Below, in pieces: positions 60,219 through 64,000 of a stretch of DNA of 64,000 bases; position 1 is the stretch's first letter; each line of letters begins with the position of its first letter. Made by a program: the position numbers and the translations under genes. This DNA comes from Bolinopsis microptera (lineage: Eukaryota; Ctenophora; Tentaculata; Lobata; Bolinopsidae): assembly GCF_026151205.1 (NCBI RefSeq), contig NC_087076.1:19587919-19651918 (forward strand), written 5' to 3'. The notes under the pieces are model-generated. The model searched no databases. It was given only the letters and a program-made list of their open reading frames with translations, and was not told the DNA's origin.

Positions 60219-61219
60219 GCAGAGCTACACTTAGCGGGTAGGTCCAGAGCTACACTGAGCAGGCAGGTGCAGAGCTACACTGAGCGGGTAGGTGCAGAGC
60301 TACACTGAGCGGGTAGGTACAGAGCTACACTGAGCGGGTTGGTGCAGAGCTACACTGAGCGGGTAGGTGCAGAGCTACACTGAGCGGGTAGGTGCAGAGC
60401 TACACTGAGCGGGTAGGTGCAGAGCTACACTGAGCGGGTAGGTGCAGAGCTACACTGAGCGGGTAGGTGCAGAGCTACACTGAGCGGGTAGGTGCAGAGC
60501 TACACTTAGCGGGTAGGTGCAGAGCTATAACACTGAGCGGGTAGGTGCAGACCTACACTGAGCGGGTAGGTGCAGAGCTACACTGAGCAGGCAGGTACAG
60601 AGCTACACTGAGCGGGTAGGTGCAGAGCTACACTGAGCGGGTAGGTGCAGAGCTACACTGAGCGGGTAGGTACAGAGCTACACTGAGCGGGTTGGTGCAG
60701 AGCTACACTGAGCGGGTAGGTGCAGAGCTACACTGAGCGGGTAGGTGCAGAGCTACACTGAGCGGGTAGGTGCAGAGCTACACTGAGCGGGTAGGTGCAG
60801 AGCTACACTGAGCGGGTAGGTGCAGAGCTACACTGAGCGGGTAGGTGCAGAGCTACACTGAGCGGGTAGGTGCAGAGCTACACTGAGCGGGTAGGTGCAG
60901 AGCTACACTGAGCGGGTAGGTGCAGAGCTATAACACTGAGCGGGTAGGTGCAGACCTACACTGAGCGGGTAGGTGCAGAGCTACACTGAGCAGGCAGGTA
61001 CAGAGCTACACTGAGCGGGTAGGTGCAGAGCTACACTGAGCGGGTAGGTGCAGAGCTACACTGAGCGGGTAGGTACAGAGCTACACTGAGCGGGTAGGTG
61101 CAGAGCTACACTGAGCGGGTAGGTGCAGAGCTATAACACTGAGCGGGTAGGTGCAGAGCTACACTGAGCGGGTAGGTGCAGAGCTACACTGAGCGGGTAG
61201 GTGCAGAGCTACACTTAGC
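60219..61219 (+). repeat. 25-bp satellite with higher-order structure
   Basis: About 40 copies of a 25-base unit, GCAGAGCTACACTGAGCGGG followed by TAGGT. Variant units mark a higher-order period: a 28-base unit containing CTATAACACTG at 60525, 60928 and 61131, a GACCTAC unit just after the first two, then a GAGCAGGCAGG unit. The first two variant blocks are 403 bases apart (16 units) and the third another 203 bases on (8 units). The array therefore grew by duplication of blocks. Sharp edges of non-repeat DNA flank it. Not coding and not CRISPR. Confidence 0.97.
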
Positions 61220-61682
61220 GCCGGACAACCCAGCCCCTTAGTCAAGATTGATAGACGAAAACAAAACTACTTTCGCTACTAAAGTCCAAAAAAGCTACTA
61301 AAGCCCGGCCCGGCCGCAGACTTTTCCGGAGAAATCATCTGGTATATAATATACTAGATAATGTATTCGAGCTTTTCATTAATAATATTTATGGTTGAGA
61401 TGTACAGCAATGTAAAGCTAGCAGACCACTTTGTTGATAAAGAACTGCTGATTACATACAACAAAACTGGATAAAACTGGATGTTCTCTCATTGCAGAGA
61501 CACAGAGAGCGATACATTATAATCCATGCATGACTAGCTCCGAACGACACAATATAATATACAGTGCAAGCTCCTAGCACGGTACCATTTAATAAAAAGG
61601 TACCTACAATCTCGACCCACTATGAAACTCTTTAATGAAGTGACAGTTGCCAAGTTATGAAACCTACTCCCCAAGGAATTTA

Positions 61683-61684
<2 letters not shown>
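61220..61684. other. Non-coding stretch
   Basis: No supported feature between the satellite and the CT repeat. Confidence 0.4.
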
Positions 61685-61718
<34 letters not shown>

Positions 61719-61722
61719 CCTC

Positions 61723-61815
<93 letters not shown>
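61685..61815. repeat. (CT)n microsatellite
   Basis: About 130 bases of CT with a few CCCC interruptions. The Leu-Ser frame is an artefact. Confidence 0.97.
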
Positions 61816-61820
<5 letters not shown>

Positions 61821-61825
61821 TACAT

Positions 61826-61911
61826 GATTTTCCGTAGGAAAATCAAGAGCCCCATAGGAAAATCAAGAGCCCTCTTGATTTTCCGTAGGGAAAATCAAGA
61901 GAGTGATCGGG
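61826..61911. repeat. Cluster of GATTTTCC/GGAAAATC palindromes
   Basis: GATTTTCCGTAGGAAAATC at 61826-61844 is a perfect palindrome around TA-centred GTA. GGAAAATCAAGAG and GATTTTCCGTAGGGAAAATC follow at short intervals up to 61911. The repeats could be nested remnants of small inverted-repeat elements. Confidence 0.7.
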
Positions 61912-62023
61912 AAAATCACGAGTTTGAATATAATATATAGAGCTAAATTAGATCTACTTCGCACTGCTTGGCGTGGGTTTTCTAACACCACTTCCTATTT
62001 GCGTGATCATGATGTAATACAGC

Positions 62024-62994
62024 CACAGTGGTCCGCGAAGGGGGGTCAGGCTATAATAGACCCCTTCTAGGTCATTTTGTTGTCTCAGGAGATGTTTCCT
62101 GGAGTATTTTCGCCCAAAAAGACGTTTAAAAGCACTTAGAAGACCTCAAAATATACCAGAAGGGCTGAAAATGAGAAATCAAAAGATTTATTTTTTCCAA
62201 AAATACCCTGAAAATTTTAGAATTTGGCCGCTAAATTTGTTTAGAAGGCCTGACTCAAAATTCTACTCCACAACTTAAGGTCCTCAGGCAATTCTACGTT
62301 GATTCTGAAAATTTCATTAAAAAATATTGAAACCCTATTGAGTTATATTATTTTGAGCGACATCAGTTTCGCGAATGTCGCGAACTGAGATATGGGCAAT
62401 TTTGTTCATTTTTTGCCATTATTTGAACACAGAATCCACAGTTAGGTAGATATTGAGCTGATATTCATAGAGAATGTGCAGTATAGGCTTACCTAACATA
62501 TAAAATTTGTCTCATCCAAAAATATTGATAATTGGCCAAATTATGGGCTAAAATCTATAAAAATCTATCAAAATTGGCGCGTATGCCCAAATATGGTCAT
62601 ATAGTATTTTGCTCATAACTCAGTTAATTTTTATCAAATTTTGATAAAACTTTATATTTGTGTTCAGGAGACTAGAAGCTACAAGTAAAGTACCCCAAAG
62701 CATGGTTTTGAGCTTGTTAAGGTGATTTTGCATAATTGGGATAATTGGGACCAAATATGGGCGTGGCTGATTTTAAAAAAAGTCCCAGCTTGTCCCAGGT
62801 TGATTTTTTTATGGCTAGTTAGATAATTATCTGAACTTTAGGATGCCATAGGTGGTTTAGGTGCACTCGAGCGCACTACCTAACATTTTTTTATTTTAAA
62901 ACCAAAATTTTAGTTAAAAAGTGGGTCTAAAATTTGGGGGTAAATGAAAAATCAACCAAAATAGATATCTGTCATAGCCTGGTGGACCACTGTG
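62024..62994. mobile_element. 0.97-kb element with inverted ends
   Basis: The left end reads CACAGTGGTCCGC and continues to AGGCTATAATAGA. The right end, reversed, reads CACAGTGGTCCACC and continues AGGCTATGACAGA. ACAGC flanks both sides (62019-62023 and 62995-62999), a possible 5-bp target duplication. No transposase frame is present, so it would be non-autonomous. If the true end is CAGTGG, as in some hAT elements, an 8-bp duplication is not evident, so the superfamily is open. Confidence 0.65.
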
Positions 62995-63208
62995 ACAGCT
63001 CTACCTCAACATTATACTTGCGTTAAATACAGTTTGCTGCTACCTTGTAGTTAGCCTTTGCGTGAGTACTTGTACATTACTATACAAGTACACTATGTAG
63101 GATGCAATGAATTTGACCCGATCTCAGGAGAAAATTCGTGAGTTTGATAAAAAGTAAAAAGACTCTGTCATACTGGCTTCTCTATGCAGTTGACCTCGTT
63201 CGACGGCA

Positions 63209-63211
<3 letters not shown>
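62995..63211. other. Short non-coding stretch
   Basis: No feature supported. Confidence 0.4.
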
Positions 63212-63272
<61 letters not shown>

Positions 63273-63308
63273 TCTCTCTCTCCCCCTGTCTCTCTCTAGA
63301 GAGAGAGA
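63212..63308. repeat. (CT)n microsatellite ending in a CT/GA palindrome
   Basis: About 80 bases of CT repeats end in TCTCTCTAGAGAGAGA, where the strand switches from CT to GA and forms a hairpin. Confidence 0.95.
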
Positions 63309-64000
63309 TGTAAGCCAGGAGTGATTGGAGAACGTGCTTGATTTTGTTGTCTAAAAGTGATCCTTGCCGAACTTACATAAAGTAACATAACGTGAACATA
63401 ATATTTTCGGATATTATTTCCCCGAAAAGTCGTGGACACTGGTAACCAATAATTTTCCGCAAGGGTTACCAGAGTAGTACGAGGACGAACTGCGAGTCGC
63501 CTCAGACTGGCTGGCGCGGCGGGAAGTTTCAAAACAAATAACTTTGGCGCACTATATATTATTACACACTATATTGTATCATGTGCACGTATCACATTAC
63601 ACATCTTCCAATCAGAACCGGAAAAAATTATTACAAATAATACCTTGGTTTCGTTTCGTGCCCCGCGTTCCCTCCGCTAAAGCGTCGGGAATTATAACCT
63701 TCGTGGTTCTATTTTGAGAGGTATAACTGTATAATAAAGCTATAAAGTGATTATTATCGCGTTAAATGGCACCAAATAGTCAGCTTTTGACAATAAAAGC
63801 AGCACAATTATTATTAAACAAATTATGCATTCTTATTAAAAACACAACATCTACTACCATCCGATTTCATTAAATTATATCAGATGTTCACTCAAAGAAA
63901 TCGCATTTTAACTAACTACAGCAGCTAAAGCTAGCACTCGGACATCCTAATTATCATAATCGTACCTTATAAAGAGGTAAAGTATGAGAAGCATACAGTT
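63309..64000. other. Non-coding stretch at the window end
   Basis: No supported gene. A short frame on the minus strand (63296-63532) has no recognisable motif. Confidence 0.35.

Noticed and set aside
60219-61219. CRISPR-like array
   Set aside because: Units are contiguous with no unique spacers, in an animal genome; it is a satellite.
61647-61940. Leu-Ser-rich frame
   Set aside because: CT microsatellite translation.

Overview
The window looks like nuclear DNA of an invertebrate animal. Reasons: introns with GT-AG (and one GC-AG) borders, metazoan domain architectures (LDL-receptor class A repeats fused to a rhodopsin-type GPCR, Tudor-PHD, a 16-finger C2H2 protein, C-type lectin domains), many decayed non-LTR retrotransposons, and long micro- and minisatellites in AT-rich sequence. 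A cnidarian or other marine invertebrate fits the repeat types and the LDLa-GPCR pair, but the sequence alone does not fix the phylum.

Layout. 1-17,200 is gene-poor: a nested transposon cluster (2,341-4,618) holding a reverse-transcriptase fragment inside a Helitron-like element, a 1.2-kb decamer minisatellite (5,256-6,443), a tRNA-derived SINE (7,452-7,813), perfect hairpins and GA/TG microsatellites. 17,233-17,623 may hold two exons of an unknown membrane protein. 18,660-28,030 is decayed repeat, with a dead reverse transcriptase and a very large imperfect inverted repeat. 28,243-30,285 is a 2.04-kb transposon with 24-bp terminal inverted repeats and an 8-bp target duplication. A broken C-type lectin gene follows (30,330-31,446), then more non-LTR fragments (32,430-39,720), including a short retrotransposon insertion flanked by a 184-bp direct repeat.

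40,400-54,175 is the gene-rich part: a C2H2 zinc-finger gene (+), a Polycomblike (PHF1/MTF2/PHF19)-type Tudor-PHD gene (+), and two tandem paralogous LDLa-GPCR genes (-). The two receptors share an intron at the same place and phase just after the signal peptide, so they arose by local duplication. Nothing shows that the nuclear proteins and the receptors act in one pathway.

54,400-64,000 returns to repeats: reverse-transcriptase scraps, a further Helitron-like copy, a GIY-YIG (Penelope-like) remnant, a 44-base G run, a 25-bp satellite with higher-order structure, CT repeats and a 0.97-kb element with inverted ends. Single-base frameshifts recur in almost every conserved reading frame, often at short homopolymers. 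This points to uncorrected sequencing indels at least as much as to pseudogenes.
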